DNA from: CAIYPG01 sp903864555
GTDB lineage: Bacteria > Pseudomonadota > Gammaproteobacteria > Burkholderiales > SG8-39
Direction of reading: 5' to 3'
Length of the DNA: 64,000 nucleotides
Assembly: GCA_947474715.1 (NCBI GenBank)
Contig: CANJJT010000012.1
Coordinates: 1-64,000 of the forward strand
A model generated the notes under the pieces. The model was not told the DNA's origin, made no database searches, and worked only from the letters and a program-made list of their open reading frames with translations. The position numbers and the translations under genes were made by a program. Below, piece after piece: positions 52,464 to 62,644 of this stretch. The number at the start of each line of letters is the position of its first letter. Position 1 is the stretch's first letter.

Positions 52464-52751
52464 GTGTCTGCTGAAGCAGAAGAATTCGTCATCACCGGCC
52501 TGACTCTGGAAGGCAAGCAATTCCGGCCCAGCGACTGGGCCGAGCGTCTCTGTGGCGTGCTATCCGTGTTCGGCGCCGAGAAGCGAATGGAATATTCGCC
52601 CTATGTCCAGCCGATGACGTCGGGAGGGGTGAAATGTGTCGTCGTGAATCGCAAACTCGAGAGCGTGGAACCCATGGCCTTCAAGTTTTTGCTCAGCTTT
52701 GCCAAGGATAACGAGTTGCAGGTGCGCGCGGGCAGGGCAGGCGACCGCTGA
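52464..52751 (+). CDS. DUF3579-type small protein
   Basis: 95 residues from GTG 52464 behind CAGAGGCCAATCAGC. The sequence EFVITGLTLEGKQFRPSDWAERLCGVLS and the run YSPYVQPMTSGGVKCVVVNRKL fit the small betaproteobacterial DUF3579 proteins. No signal peptide or membrane segment. Function unknown. The preceding gap (52222-52463) is AT-richer than the rest, without a gene I can support. A shared bidirectional terminator separates it from rpsT. Confidence 0.82.
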   Translation: MSAEAEEFVITGLTLEGKQFRPSDWAERLCGVLSVFGAEKRMEYSPYVQPMTSGGVKCVVVNRKLESVEPMAFKFLLSFAKDNELQVRAGRAGDR

Positions 52752-52794
52752 TTCGCCCTTCCGGCAGGAAGGGCTCCTGCGGCGAGCAGGCAAC

Positions 52795-52823
52795 AAAAAA
52801 GGCGGACCGAAGTCCGCCTTTTT
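52795..52823. terminator. bidirectional intrinsic terminator
   Basis: Stem GGCGGAC / GTCCGCC with loop CGAA, with A6 before and T5 after, so it works on both strands: for the DUF3579 gene (ends 52751) and for rpsT (ends 52843). Confidence 0.9.
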
Positions 52824-52842
52824 CATGTCATCGTGAGCCGGA

Positions 52843-53115
52843 TCAGGCTGCTGCGCCCATGCTCTTGATCTTGGCTGACAGGCGGCTCTTGTGCCGGGAA
52901 GCCTCATTCTTGTGAATGATGTTCTTGTCGGCAATCCGATCAACAACGCTGATCGACGTGCGGTAGACCTCCTGAGCTGCGGCCTTGTCACCGGCTTCAA
53001 TGGCCTTGACGACGCTTTTCAGGGCAGTGCGATACTCAGAACGCTGGCTGGCGTTGTGTTGACGGCGCTTTTCGGACTGACGAGCGCGCTTGCGTGAACC
53101 TGCGGTATTTGCCAT
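52843..53115 (-). CDS. rpsT: ribosomal protein S20
   Basis: 90 residues from ATG 53115, after GAGAGGGTTCGAGTCAC. Basic helical protein with the S20 pattern MANTAGSRKRARQSEKRRQ at the start and NIIHKNEASRHKSRLSAKIK near the end. It binds 16S rRNA in the small subunit. Its promoter faces away from murJ. Confidence 0.96.
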   Translation of the reverse strand: MANTAGSRKRARQSEKRRQHNASQRSEYRTALKSVVKAIEAGDKAAAQEVYRTSISVVDRIADKNIIHKNEASRHKSRLSAKIKSMGAAA

Positions 53116-53163
53116 GTGACTCGAACCCTCTCGACCGGATGCTGGCGGGAAATGAAGGGCGGA

Positions 53164-53193
53164 AGTATAGACTGGAAACGTCGTGTAAGGCAA
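53164..53193 (-). promoter_or_regulatory. sigma-70 promoter of rpsT
   Basis: On the minus strand TTGCCT (53188-53193), 18 bases, TATACT (53164-53169), about 50 bases before the rpsT start. Confidence 0.6.
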
Positions 53194-53236
53194 GCACTCG
53201 TGTTCCCCCTTCGCCGCGGCCCTATAATGGCGGCCC

Positions 53237-54811
53237 ATGTCCGGTCAGTATCCTTCCCAGGAAAAAAAGCCCCGTAAAAGCCTGCTGAGGGCGCTGGGCA
53301 CCATCAGCAGCCTGACACTGGTTTCCCGAATACTCGGTTTCGTTCGTGACGCCATCATCGCCAGGGTTTTCGGTGCCGGTGTTGCCACAGACGCCTTCTT
53401 CATCGCCTTTCGCCTCCCCAACCTGCTCAGGCGACTGTTTGCCGAAGGGGCCTTTTCCCAGGCTTTCGTGCCGATACTGGCCGAGTACCGGAATCGCGAG
53501 GGCGAAACCGCCACGCGGCTGCTGGTCGATCGCACTGCCACCCTGCTGTCGCTGGTGCTGCTGGCGGTATCGGTGGTGGGCATGCTGCTGGCTCCGGTGA
53601 TCATCTACATCAGCGCTCCGGGCTTTTCAGCCGATGCCGACAAGTTCGACCTCACTGTCGCCATGCTGCGCATCACCTTCCCCTACATACTGTTCATATC
53701 GCTGGTGTCCTTGGCAGGGGGCATCCTCAATTCCTGGAGCCGTTTTGCCGTCCCGGCATTCACGCCGACCTTGCTGAATGTGGCCATGATCACCGGGGCG
53801 GCCTGGGGGGCGCCGTATTTCGACCCGCCCTCGCTGGTGCTGGCCTGGTCGGTGTTCGCAGGGGGAGTATTGCAACTGGCCTTCCAGGTTCCCGCGCTGT
53901 CACGCATAGGCATGCTGCCCCGGCCCCGGCTCGGCCTGACAGATCCGGGCGTGCTGCGCATACTCAAGTTGATGGGCCCCGCCGCGCTGGGCGTCTCCGT
54001 GGCCCAGGTCAGTCTCATCATCAACACCATATTTGCCTCGTTTCTGGCAACCGGCAGCGTCTCCTGGCTGTACTACGCCGACCGGCTGATGGAATTCCCC
54101 ACCGGGCTGCTGGGTGTTGCGCTCGGGACCATTCTCCTGCCCGGCCTGTCGAAATACCATTCAACGCTGGCTGCCGATGAGTACGGGAAGTTGATCGACT
54201 GGGGCCTGCGACTGGCGCTGATGCTGGCCCTGCCGGCAGCGGCCGCTCTGGCCGTTCTGGGGGTGCCGTTGATCACCACGCTGTTTCACTATGGCCAGTT
54301 TTCCGAGCAGGATGTGTGGATGACCCGCCAGGCCCTGAATGCCTACAGCGTGGGGCTGACGGCACTCATCCTGATCAAGGTGCTGGCCCCGGGTTTCTAC
54401 GCGCGTCAGGATGTGCGCACGCCAGTGAAGATCGCCATCATGACCTTGATCTTCACGCAATTGATGAATGCCGTGTTCGTCGTGCCTTTGCAGCATGCCG
54501 GCCTGGCCCTGGCCATCAGCCTCGGGGCGTGCCTCAATGCCGGTGTGCTGTTGTACTGCCTGCGCAAGGACGGCATCTATCAACCCCAGCCGGGCTGGAT
54601 GGCCTTCAGCGTGAAGGTGATCGTCGCAGTGGGCCTGATGGTACTGGCACTGTGGCTGGTGTCGGGCCCGGACCAGTGGTGGCTGGAGAGTTCGGGGCGC
54701 ATGCGTGTGCTGGGCCTGGGTGGCCTGGTGATGCTGGGAATGTCGGTCTACTTCGGTGTGCTGGTGGTGCTGGGATTTCGCCCCCGTGATTTCGGCCGCA
54801 ATGCCGACTGA
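53237..54811 (+). CDS. murJ: lipid II flippase MurJ
   Basis: 524 residues from ATG 53237, about 13-14 membrane helices. MviN/MurJ signatures: ISSLTLVSRILGFVRDAIIA, FFIAFRLPNLLRRLFAEGAF with SQAFVPILAEY, and LPGLSKYHST. It flips lipid II across the inner membrane for peptidoglycan synthesis. A TATAAT at 53223-53228 lies just before it, leaving almost no leader. Divergent from rpsT, an arrangement common in beta- and gammaproteobacteria. Confidence 0.96.
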   Translation: MSGQYPSQEKKPRKSLLRALGTISSLTLVSRILGFVRDAIIARVFGAGVATDAFFIAFRLPNLLRRLFAEGAFSQAFVPILAEYRNREGETATRLLVDRTATLLSLVLLAVSVVGMLLAPVIIYISAPGFSADADKFDLTVAMLRITFPYILFISLVSLAGGILNSWSRFAVPAFTPTLLNVAMITGAAWGAPYFDPPSLVLAWSVFAGGVLQLAFQVPALSRIGMLPRPRLGLTDPGVLRILKLMGPAALGVSVAQVSLIINTIFASFLATGSVSWLYYADRLMEFPTGLLGVALGTILLPGLSKYHSTLAADEYGKLIDWGLRLALMLALPAAAALAVLGVPLITTLFHYGQFSEQDVWMTRQALNAYSVGLTALILIKVLAPGFYARQDVRTPVKIAIMTLIFTQLMNAVFVVPLQHAGLALAISLGACLNAGVLLYCLRKDGIYQPQPGWMAFSVKVIVAVGLMVLALWLVSGPDQWWLESSGRMRVLGLGGLVMLGMSVYFGVLVVLGFRPRDFGRNAD

Positions 54812-54848
54812 ACCCGGTCCGCGGGCCGGTCAACTGGCAAAAAGCCGC

Positions 54849-54854
54849 TATAAT
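54849..54854 (+). promoter_or_regulatory. possible -10 element before ribF
   Basis: TATAAT at 54849-54854 within an AT-rich gap between murJ and ribF; no convincing -35 at the right distance. Only a weak proposal. Confidence 0.4.
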
Positions 54855-54940
54855 TCAAAAACTTTGCGCATTTTGCGCCTGTCAAAAACCATGATAGTCC
54901 CGGCCGGCTTGCCGGGGCGGATTTGCATCGAAGCCTTCCC

Positions 54941-55885
54941 ATGATCGTCACCCACGGCCTTGCGCCCCTATGCGATGACCGCGCCGGTGCAGCAGTGACC
55001 ATCGGCAATTTTGATGGTGTCCACGTCGGCCATGGCGCCATGATTGCGCGCGTGTGCGTGGCTGCCAGACAGGGCGACCTCGCCACCTGCGGACTGACTT
55101 TCGAGCCACATCCACGTGAAGTGTTCACGCCCGAGAATGCGCCCACCCGGCTGACCTCGTTGCGGGAAAAGCTGGAGTTGCTCGGGGCCCTCGGGCTTGA
55201 TCGCACCCATGTCCAGCGATTCACCCGCACATTTGCCGGCCTGACCCCGGAAGCCTTTGTCGAGCAGGTTCTGGTGCGCACCCTGCGCGCACGCTGGGTC
55301 ATGGTGGGCGATGATTTCCGCTTTGGCGCCAGACGGGCCGGTGATGTCGCCACACTGAGGGCGCTCGGAAAGGCACACGGTTTCGAGGTGGAAACCATGT
55401 CCACGGTCATGCAGGATGGCGTGCGGGTGTCCAGTTCTGCGGTGCGCGAGGCGCTCGCCGCCGGCAAGCTGGCACATGCGGCCCGTCTGCTCGGGCGCAA
55501 TTACAGCATCAGCGGCCGTGTGGTCCACGGCGACAAACTCGGGCGCACCCTGGGGTTTGCCACGGCCAACATCCAGCTCAGGCACAACCGGCCGCCGCTG
55601 AACGGCATATTTGCGGTGAGATTGCACGGTGCCGGCACCGCGGCACGGGATGCCGTGGCGAGCCTGGGCGTGCGTCCCACGGTCAAGGCCGCCGGCGCGC
55701 GCGCGGTGCTGGAAGTGCATGTATTCGATTTCAACGAGGATCTTTACGGCCGGCACGTGCGGGTGGAGTTTGTGGAGAAGATCCGGGACGAGGAAAAGTA
55801 CGAGGGACTGGAAGCCCTCAAGCGGCAGATCGCCCTGGACTGTGCCGAGGCCCGCCGCCTGCTTGCCGATTCACGCAATCACTGA
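54941..55885 (+). CDS. ribF: bifunctional riboflavin kinase/FAD synthetase
   Basis: 314 residues from ATG 54941. FAD synthetase half: VTIGNFDGVHVGHGAMI (nucleotidyl transferase HIGH-like), VVGDDFRFG-like MVGDDFRFGARRAGD and VRVSSSAVREAL; riboflavin kinase half: ISGRVVHGDKLGRTLGFATANI and LEVHVFDFNEDLYGR. It converts riboflavin to FMN and FAD. ileS follows after six bases in the run ribF-ileS-lspA-ispH. Confidence 0.96.
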   Translation: MIVTHGLAPLCDDRAGAAVTIGNFDGVHVGHGAMIARVCVAARQGDLATCGLTFEPHPREVFTPENAPTRLTSLREKLELLGALGLDRTHVQRFTRTFAGLTPEAFVEQVLVRTLRARWVMVGDDFRFGARRAGDVATLRALGKAHGFEVETMSTVMQDGVRVSSSAVREALAAGKLAHAARLLGRNYSISGRVVHGDKLGRTLGFATANIQLRHNRPPLNGIFAVRLHGAGTAARDAVASLGVRPTVKAAGARAVLEVHVFDFNEDLYGRHVRVEFVEKIRDEEKYEGLEALKRQIALDCAEARRLLADSRNH

Positions 55886-55891
55886 AATGAC

Positions 55892-58762
55892 ATGAACGAC
55901 AAAAAAGACAAATCCGGTGGCAAGGGCGGCGTGGACTACAAGGACACGCTGAACCTACCTGACACTGCATTCCCGATGCGCGGGGACCTTGCCAGGCGCG
56001 AGCCGCTGTGGGTCAAGGAGTGGGAAGAAAAAAAGATTTACGAAAAGATCCGCGCGGCATCCAGCGGTCGGCCGAAGTTCGTGCTGCACGACGGCCCGCC
56101 CTATGCCAATGGCGACATCCATATCGGCCATGCCGTCAACAAGGTCCTGAAAGACATCATCGTCAAGTCACGCCAGCTGGCCGGCTTCGACGCGCCCTAC
56201 GTGCCCGGCTGGGACTGCCATGGCATGCCCATCGAAGTGCAGATCGAAAAGACCCACGGCAAGAACATTCCGGTCGAGCAGACCCAGCAGCTGGCGCGCG
56301 CCTATGCCACCGAGCAGGTGGCGCGCCAGATGAAGGACTTCAAGCGCCTCGGCGTGCTGGGCGACTGGGACAATCCCTACCTCACCATGGCCCATGGCAA
56401 TGAGGCCGACGAGATCCGCACCCTGGGAAAACTGCTGCAGAAGGGCTATGTGTATCGCGGCCTGAAGCCGGTCAACTGGTGTTTCGACTGCGGCTCTGCG
56501 CTGGCCGAAGCCGAAGTGGAGTACGCCGACAAGAAGGACATCGCCATCGATGTCGGCTTTCCCTTTGCCGAGCCGGACAGGCTGGCTGCGGCCTTCGGCC
56601 TGCCCAGCCTGCCCCAGGGCAACGGCTGGATCCTCATCTGGACCACCACCCCCTGGACCATACCGGCCAACCAGGCGCTCAACGTCCATCCCGAATACGA
56701 CTACAACCTGGTGGAAACCGAACGCGGCCTGCTCATCCTCGCGGCCGAACGCCAGGCGGCCTGTCTGGAGAGCTATGGTCTGAAGGGCAACACCCTCGCC
56801 ACCTGCAAGGGCGTGGCGCTCGACCACATCGCCTTCCGTCATCCCTTCCATGACCGCCTGTCGCCGGTGTACCTCGGCGACTATGTGACGCTGGATACCG
56901 GCACCGGCATCGTCCACAGCGCCCCGGCCTATGGCGTGGAGGATTTCCAGTCCTGCCGCCACAACGGCGTGAAGGACGAACACATCCTCACGCCCGTCAT
57001 GGGCGACGGCAAGTACGCCTCCACCTTGCCGTTCTTCGGCGGCCTGATGATCTGGAAGGCCAACCCGGAGATCGTCAAGAAGATCGATGAGACCGGCTGC
57101 CTGTTCCGTTCCGAGACCTATCTGCACAGCTACATGCATTGCTGGCGGCACAAGACACCCATCATCTATCGCGCCACCACCCAGTGGTTTGCCGGCATGG
57201 ACGATGTGCCGGGTTACGCCGGTGCGCAGCCTGCAGGGTCGCTGCGCGCTGCGGCACTGCGCGGCATCGAGCAGACCATGTTCTACCCCGGCTGGGGCAA
57301 GGCGCGCCTGCACGGCATGATCGCCAACCGGCCGGACTGGACCTTGTCGCGCCAGCGGCAATGGGGCGTGCCCATGCCCTTCTTCATCCACCGTGAAACC
57401 GGCGCATTGCATCCACGCACGCCGGAGCTGCTGGAACAGGTGGCCAAGCGCGTTGAAGCCGGCGGCATCGAAGCCTGGCAACGCGTCGACGTGAAGGAAT
57501 TCCTCGGCGCCGATGCGGAGCATTACGAGAAGGTGAAGGACACGCTGGATGTCTGGTTCGACTCTGGCGCCACCCACCAGACGGTGCTGGGCGGGCCCGG
57601 CGGCGACAAGGCGGGTGCGGGCTCGCACGGCGCCAAGCTCGGATTTCCTGCCGATCTCTATCTGGAAGGATCGGACCAGCACCGCGGCTGGTTCCACTCG
57701 TCGCTGCTGGTGTCCAGCATGCTCAACGGCATGCCGCCCTACAAGGCGCTGCTCACGCACGGCTTCGTCGTGGACGGCCAGGGCCGCAAGATGTCCAAGT
57801 CCATGGGCAATGTCATTGCCCCGCAGAAGGTGTCCGACTCGCTGGGCGCGGAAATCCTCAGATTGTGGGTGGCGAGCACGGATTACTCGGGCGAGCTGTC
57901 CATCTCCGACGAGATTCTCAAGCGCGTGGTCGAGGCCTACCGGCGCATCCGCAACACCCTGCGCTTCCTGCTGGCCAACACCGCGGACTTCGATCCGTCG
58001 AAGCACGCCCTGCCGCCGGAGCAGTGGCTGGAGATCGACCGGTACGCCGTGGCACGCACGGCACAACTGCAGGCCGACATCCTTGCCGAGTACGAACGCT
58101 ACGAGTTCCATCCGGCGATGGCGCGCCTGCAGACCTTTTGTTCCGAGGATCTTGGCGGCTTCTATCTCGACATCCTCAAGGACCGCCTTTACACCAGCGG
58201 CACTGATTCGAAAGCAAGGCGTTCCGCGCAGAGCGCCCTGTGGCACATCGGCCAGAGCCTGGTGCGCCTGATGGCGCCGGTGCTGTCCTTCACCGCCGAA
58301 GAGGCCTGGAAGGCACTGGCCCCGGCGGATGACACCATCTTCACCCACACCTACCATGCACTGCCCGCCGTGGCCGAAGCGGAGGCCCTGCTGGACAAGT
58401 GGCAGCGGCTGCGCGCGGTCCGCTCCGAGGTGACCAAGCAACTGGAGGAATCGCGGGCCGCCGGCAAGATCGGCTCTTCCCTGCAGGCCGAAGTGGTGGT
58501 GCGTGCCAGCGGCGACAAGCTGTCGCTGCTACAGGGCCTGGGCGATGACCTGCGCTTCGTGCTCATCACCTCCAGCGCGCGTGTTGAAGCCGTGAGCAGC
58601 AGTGCCGACGAATCCGTGGAGGTCCATCCCAGCAGCCACGCCAAGTGCCCGCGCTGCTGGCATTACCGTGGTGATGTCGACGCCGACCCGCAGCACCCGG
58701 GCCTGTGCGGGCGCTGCACCAGCAATCTGTTCGGCACCGGCGAGGCCAGGCTGCATGCCTGA
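55892..58762 (+). CDS. ileS: isoleucyl-tRNA synthetase
   Basis: 956 residues. HIGH motif in PPYANGDIHIGHAVNK, editing domain with WTTTPWTIPANQALNVHPEY, KMSKS in GRKMSKSMGNVI, and a C-terminal zinc-binding end CPRCWHYRGDVD...CGRCTSNLFG. Class I synthetase charging tRNA-Ile. The last eight bases overlap lspA, as usual for this gene pair. Confidence 0.98.
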   Translation: MNDKKDKSGGKGGVDYKDTLNLPDTAFPMRGDLARREPLWVKEWEEKKIYEKIRAASSGRPKFVLHDGPPYANGDIHIGHAVNKVLKDIIVKSRQLAGFDAPYVPGWDCHGMPIEVQIEKTHGKNIPVEQTQQLARAYATEQVARQMKDFKRLGVLGDWDNPYLTMAHGNEADEIRTLGKLLQKGYVYRGLKPVNWCFDCGSALAEAEVEYADKKDIAIDVGFPFAEPDRLAAAFGLPSLPQGNGWILIWTTTPWTIPANQALNVHPEYDYNLVETERGLLILAAERQAACLESYGLKGNTLATCKGVALDHIAFRHPFHDRLSPVYLGDYVTLDTGTGIVHSAPAYGVEDFQSCRHNGVKDEHILTPVMGDGKYASTLPFFGGLMIWKANPEIVKKIDETGCLFRSETYLHSYMHCWRHKTPIIYRATTQWFAGMDDVPGYAGAQPAGSLRAAALRGIEQTMFYPGWGKARLHGMIANRPDWTLSRQRQWGVPMPFFIHRETGALHPRTPELLEQVAKRVEAGGIEAWQRVDVKEFLGADAEHYEKVKDTLDVWFDSGATHQTVLGGPGGDKAGAGSHGAKLGFPADLYLEGSDQHRGWFHSSLLVSSMLNGMPPYKALLTHGFVVDGQGRKMSKSMGNVIAPQKVSDSLGAEILRLWVASTDYSGELSISDEILKRVVEAYRRIRNTLRFLLANTADFDPSKHALPPEQWLEIDRYAVARTAQLQADILAEYERYEFHPAMARLQTFCSEDLGGFYLDILKDRLYTSGTDSKARRSAQSALWHIGQSLVRLMAPVLSFTAEEAWKALAPADDTIFTHTYHALPAVAEAEALLDKWQRLRAVRSEVTKQLEESRAAGKIGSSLQAEVVVRASGDKLSLLQGLGDDLRFVLITSSARVEAVSSSADESVEVHPSSHAKCPRCWHYRGDVDADPQHPGLCGRCTSNLFGTGEARLHA

Positions 58763-59309
58763 GCCGGTTTCAACACGGGGCCTGCCCCCTGGGGTGCCGG
58801 TGGTGGTGGCGCCAGGCGGCAACTGGTTGCGCTGGCTGGTGCCCGCTGCCGTGATCATCGTGCTCGACCAGTTGAGCAAGCAATGGCTGCTCGCGGCCCT
58901 GCAGCCGGGGGAAACCATTACGGTGACGGGCTTTTTCAAGCTCGTGCTGTGGTTCAACACCGGTGCCGCCTTCAGCTTCCTGGCCGATGCCGGGGGCTGG
59001 CAGCGGCTGGTGTTTGTCGGCATTGCCCTGGTGGCGACCGGGGTGATCACCTGGCTGCTGCGCAAGCATCCGGAACAAAGTCTGTTCTGTGCCGGACTAA
59101 GCCTGATCATGGGCGGCGCGCTGGGTAACCTGTGGGACCGTTTGATGCACGGCCATGTGGTGGATTTCCTGCTGTTCCACGCGGGTGGCTGGTACTGGCC
59201 GGCGTTCAACGTCGCCGATTCGGCCATCACCGTGGGTGCAGGAATGATCATAATAGATGGATTCATTCAAAGCCGACGAGGGGACCCTCGTGAAAGTGAT
59301 AATAAATGA
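58755..59309 (+). CDS. lspA: lipoprotein signal peptidase
   Basis: 184 residues from ATG 58755, overlapping the ileS end. Four membrane helices; catalytic Asp residues in LWDRLMHGHVVDFLLF and FNVADSAITVGAG. It cleaves prolipoprotein signal peptides in the inner membrane, including that expected of the QseG-like lipoprotein in this window. It has a ~20-residue Pro-rich N-terminal extension before the first helix. Stop and ispH start overlap (ATGA). Confidence 0.96.
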   Translation: MPEPVSTRGLPPGVPVVVAPGGNWLRWLVPAAVIIVLDQLSKQWLLAALQPGETITVTGFFKLVLWFNTGAAFSFLADAGGWQRLVFVGIALVATGVITWLLRKHPEQSLFCAGLSLIMGGALGNLWDRLMHGHVVDFLLFHAGGWYWPAFNVADSAITVGAGMIIIDGFIQSRRGDPRESDNK

Positions 59310-60268
59310 ACACCATGGATGCCAACAACGACAAGCCTGAGGAAGTGCTGCTGGCCAATCCGCGCGGATTCTGCGCCGGGGTGGAGCGTGCCATTGCCAT
59401 CGTCGAGAGGGCGCTGGCGCTGCACGGCGCCCCCATCTACGTGCGTCATGAGGTGGTGCACAACAAGTACGTGGTCGATGACCTGCGCAACAAGGGCGCG
59501 ATCTTCATCGAGCAGCTCGATGAAGTGCCTTCGGGCAGCACCCTGATATTCAGCGCCCATGGCGTCTCGCGCAGCGTGCGCACCGATGCCGAGGCACGCG
59601 AACTGCGGGTGTTCGATGCCACCTGCCCGCTGGTGACCAAGGTGCACGTGGAAGTGGCCAAGATGCGCGAGAGCGGCCGCGAGATCGTCATGATCGGCCA
59701 TCGTGGCCATCCCGAAGTGGAAGGCACCATGGGCCAGGCGACCGATGGCATGTACCTGGTCGAGACGGCCGATGATGTGGCGCGGCTGCAGGTGCGCAAT
59801 CCGGAGCAGCTCGCCTACGTCACGCAGACCACCCTGTCGGTGGACGATTCGGCCGTGGTGGTGGCTGCCCTCAAGACCCGCTTCCCCTTCATCATCGGGC
59901 CGAAGAAGGACGACATCTGCTATGCCACGCAGAACCGCCAGGATGCCGTGAAGTTCATGGCGCCCAAGTGTGACCTGGTCATCGTCGTCGGCTCGCCCAA
60001 CAGCTCGAACTCCAACCGCCTGCGCGAAGTGGCCCACAGCCGCGGCGTGGAGGCCTACATGGTCGACAACGCCGATGAGTTGAAGCTCGAGTGGATCCAG
60101 GGCAAGCATCGCATCGGCGTGACCGCCGGCGCCTCCGCCCCCGAAGTGCTGGTGCATGGGGTCATTGCCAGGCTGCAGGTCCTGGGCGCCAAGCGTGTCA
60201 CCCAGCTCGCCGGCATCGAGGAGAACGTCGTGTTTCCGCTGCCCAAGGGGCTAAGCGTGGCAGTCTGA
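59306..60268 (+). CDS. ispH: 4-hydroxy-3-methylbut-2-enyl diphosphate reductase
   Basis: 320 residues from ATG 59306. The [4Fe-4S] cluster Cys residues are in NPRGFCAGVERA, FDATCPLVTKVH and KDDICYATQNRQ; HxGHPE-like GHRGHPEVEGTMGQ and VGSPNSSNSNRL complete the family. Last step of the MEP pathway, giving IPP and DMAPP used by IspA. End of the ribF-ileS-lspA-ispH run; in related genomes pilin genes often follow, and a pilin remnant does so here. Confidence 0.97.
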   Translation: MNTMDANNDKPEEVLLANPRGFCAGVERAIAIVERALALHGAPIYVRHEVVHNKYVVDDLRNKGAIFIEQLDEVPSGSTLIFSAHGVSRSVRTDAEARELRVFDATCPLVTKVHVEVAKMRESGREIVMIGHRGHPEVEGTMGQATDGMYLVETADDVARLQVRNPEQLAYVTQTTLSVDDSAVVVAALKTRFPFIIGPKKDDICYATQNRQDAVKFMAPKCDLVIVVGSPNSSNSNRLREVAHSRGVEAYMVDNADELKLEWIQGKHRIGVTAGASAPEVLVHGVIARLQVLGAKRVTQLAGIEENVVFPLPKGLSVAV

Positions 60269-60283
60269 GCAGGCAGGCCGGTT

Positions 60284-60445
60284 TCAGCGATCCCGGCCCA
60301 GCACCGAAAATGCCGGCGGGATGTCATCGGAGGCGCTGAAGCGCACTTCCATCGCAATCTGCGTGGGGACCGGCTTGCCGTGCAGGAGTCCCGGCACGAA
60401 GCGCCATTGCAGCAGGGCCTCAATCGCGGGGGCATCGAAGATTCC
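60284..60445 (-). pseudogene. TonB C-terminal domain remnant
   Basis: In this frame the strand reads GIFDAPAIEALLQWRFVPG, then HGKPVPTQIAMEVRF, to a TGA at 60284. The order aliphatic-FD-x-A-x2-A-L-x2-W-R-F-x-PG-x3-G-x-PV is the C-terminal domain of TonB/energy transducers. There is no TonB membrane helix or Pro-rich linker; upstream is a pilin N-terminus in another frame. It is a gene fragment. Confidence 0.72.
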
Positions 60446-60524
60446 CGCGGGTGGCCGCCAGAATGGCCACCACGATGACCACGACCATCAGTTCGATCAG
60501 GGTAAAACCTTGGTTGTTTTTCAT
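60420..60524 (-). pseudogene. type IV pilin N-terminal remnant fused to TonB fragment
   Basis: ATG 60524 after TGGAGGGATG starts MKNNQGFTLIELMVVVIVVA, the type III signal and N-terminal helix of a type IV (pseudo)pilin with G/F cleavage site and Glu5. After ILAA it leaves the pilin family and stops at 60420 after 34 codons. Directly following DNA encodes a TonB C-terminus in a different frame, so a deletion has joined two genes at about 60446-60460. Transcription signals are intact, so a 34-residue peptide may still be made. Confidence 0.75.
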
Positions 60525-60702
60525 CATCCCTCCAGTATGAGTACGCAGTTTTACGCATTCATCTGGGTAAAGAAACGGCTTTCCGACAGGCGGCAGGCTG
60601 GCGGAGACGAGCGGCGGTCGGGCGGGGGAGACAGTGAAAAAGTCACATTCCGGGCGGAAAGTGAACTTCAGTGCCCCGGGAAGCAGGGGGGGCTGGCCCC
60701 GA

Positions 60703-61919
60703 CTACTGGTAGCGCAGGGCGTCGATGGGTTTGAGGCTGGCAGCCTTGTTGGCCGGGTAGTAGCCGAAGAAGATGCCCACCGCAGCCGCTACGCAGAAGG
60801 CGAGCAGGATGGAGCCCAGGGTGACCACGATGGTCAGGCTGGCCACCGCATTGGCGATGGCAGCCGCCCCCACGCCCAGCAGCACGCCGACGAAACTGCC
60901 GATCAGCGACAGGAAAATCGCCTCCAGCAGGAATTGCAGCCGGATATCCCGCTCGCGGGCGCCGATGGCGATGCGGATGCCGATCTCCCGGGTGCGCTCG
61001 GTCACCGACACCAGCATGATGTTCATGATGCCGATGCCGCCCACCAGCAGCGACACCGAGGCGATGGCGCCCAGCATGATGGACATCACCTTGGTGGTTT
61101 GCGCCGCGGCATTGGCCGCGGCAGTCAGGTTGCGGATGGTGAAGTCATCCGGCCGGCGGTCGGGCAGCTTGTGCAGCTGCCGCAGCAACGTGCGCATTTC
61201 CGCCTCGGCGGCCGGCATGGCCTCGGCCGAGACTGCCCGCACCATGACGTATCGCACCGCGCCGCGGAAGTTGTTGCCGAACAGCTTGCGCTGGGCGGTC
61301 AGGATGGGCACGAACACCGTGTCATCCTGGTCGCGTCCGTCCAGGCTCTGTCCCTTGGGGGCCAGCGTGCCCACCACCAGAAAGGGGCTCTGGCGGATGC
61401 GGATGGTCTTGCCGACCGGGCTTTCGTCGCCGAACAGGTTCTTGGCCACGGTCTGCCCCAGCACGGCCACGCGCGTGGCCGAGCGCACATCGGCATCGGA
61501 AAACATCTCGCCGTCGTCCAGCCGCCAGTTGCCCACTTCCAGGTAGGCGGCACTGGTGCCGATCACCTGGGTGCCCCAGTTGCTCGAGCCGTAGACGATC
61601 TGTGCGGAACCCGGCGACACCGGGGCGACGCCGGCCACCTCGGGCAACTCGCCGATGGCATCGGCGTCGGCGATGGTGAGGGTGGGCGCATTGCCCGAAC
61701 CCAGGCGCAGGCCGGTATCCGTGGTGGAGCCGGCCAGCACGATGAAAAGATTGCTGCCCATGGCGGCGATCGACTGTTCCACGGCGTACTGCGTGCCCCG
61801 CCCGACCGCCAGCATCATGATCACGGCGGCCACGCCTATCATCATGCCCAGCATGGTGAGGAAGGCGCGCATGCGGTTCGCACCCATGGCACTCCAGGCC
61901 TCGCGCACCATGGCGGTGA

Positions 61920-61923
<4 letters not shown>
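60703..61923 (-). CDS. MacB-type ABC transporter permease
   Basis: 406 residues from ATG 61923, four-base overlap with the ATPase gene. One N-terminal helix, a large periplasmic MacB_PCD domain, and three C-terminal helices (IASVSLLVGGIGIMNIMLVSVTERTREIGIRIAIGA is the FtsX-type signature). With a separate ATPase it is the split form of MacB, which couples ATP use to export through a MacA-like adaptor and a TolC channel; no tolC is in the window. Confidence 0.93.
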
Positions 61924-62642
<719 letters not shown>

Positions 62643-62644
62643 GG

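Noticed and set aside
56168..58441. 757-codon minus-strand frame opposite ileS
   Set aside because: Shadow frame of a highly conserved synthetase gene; no domain and no ribosome site.
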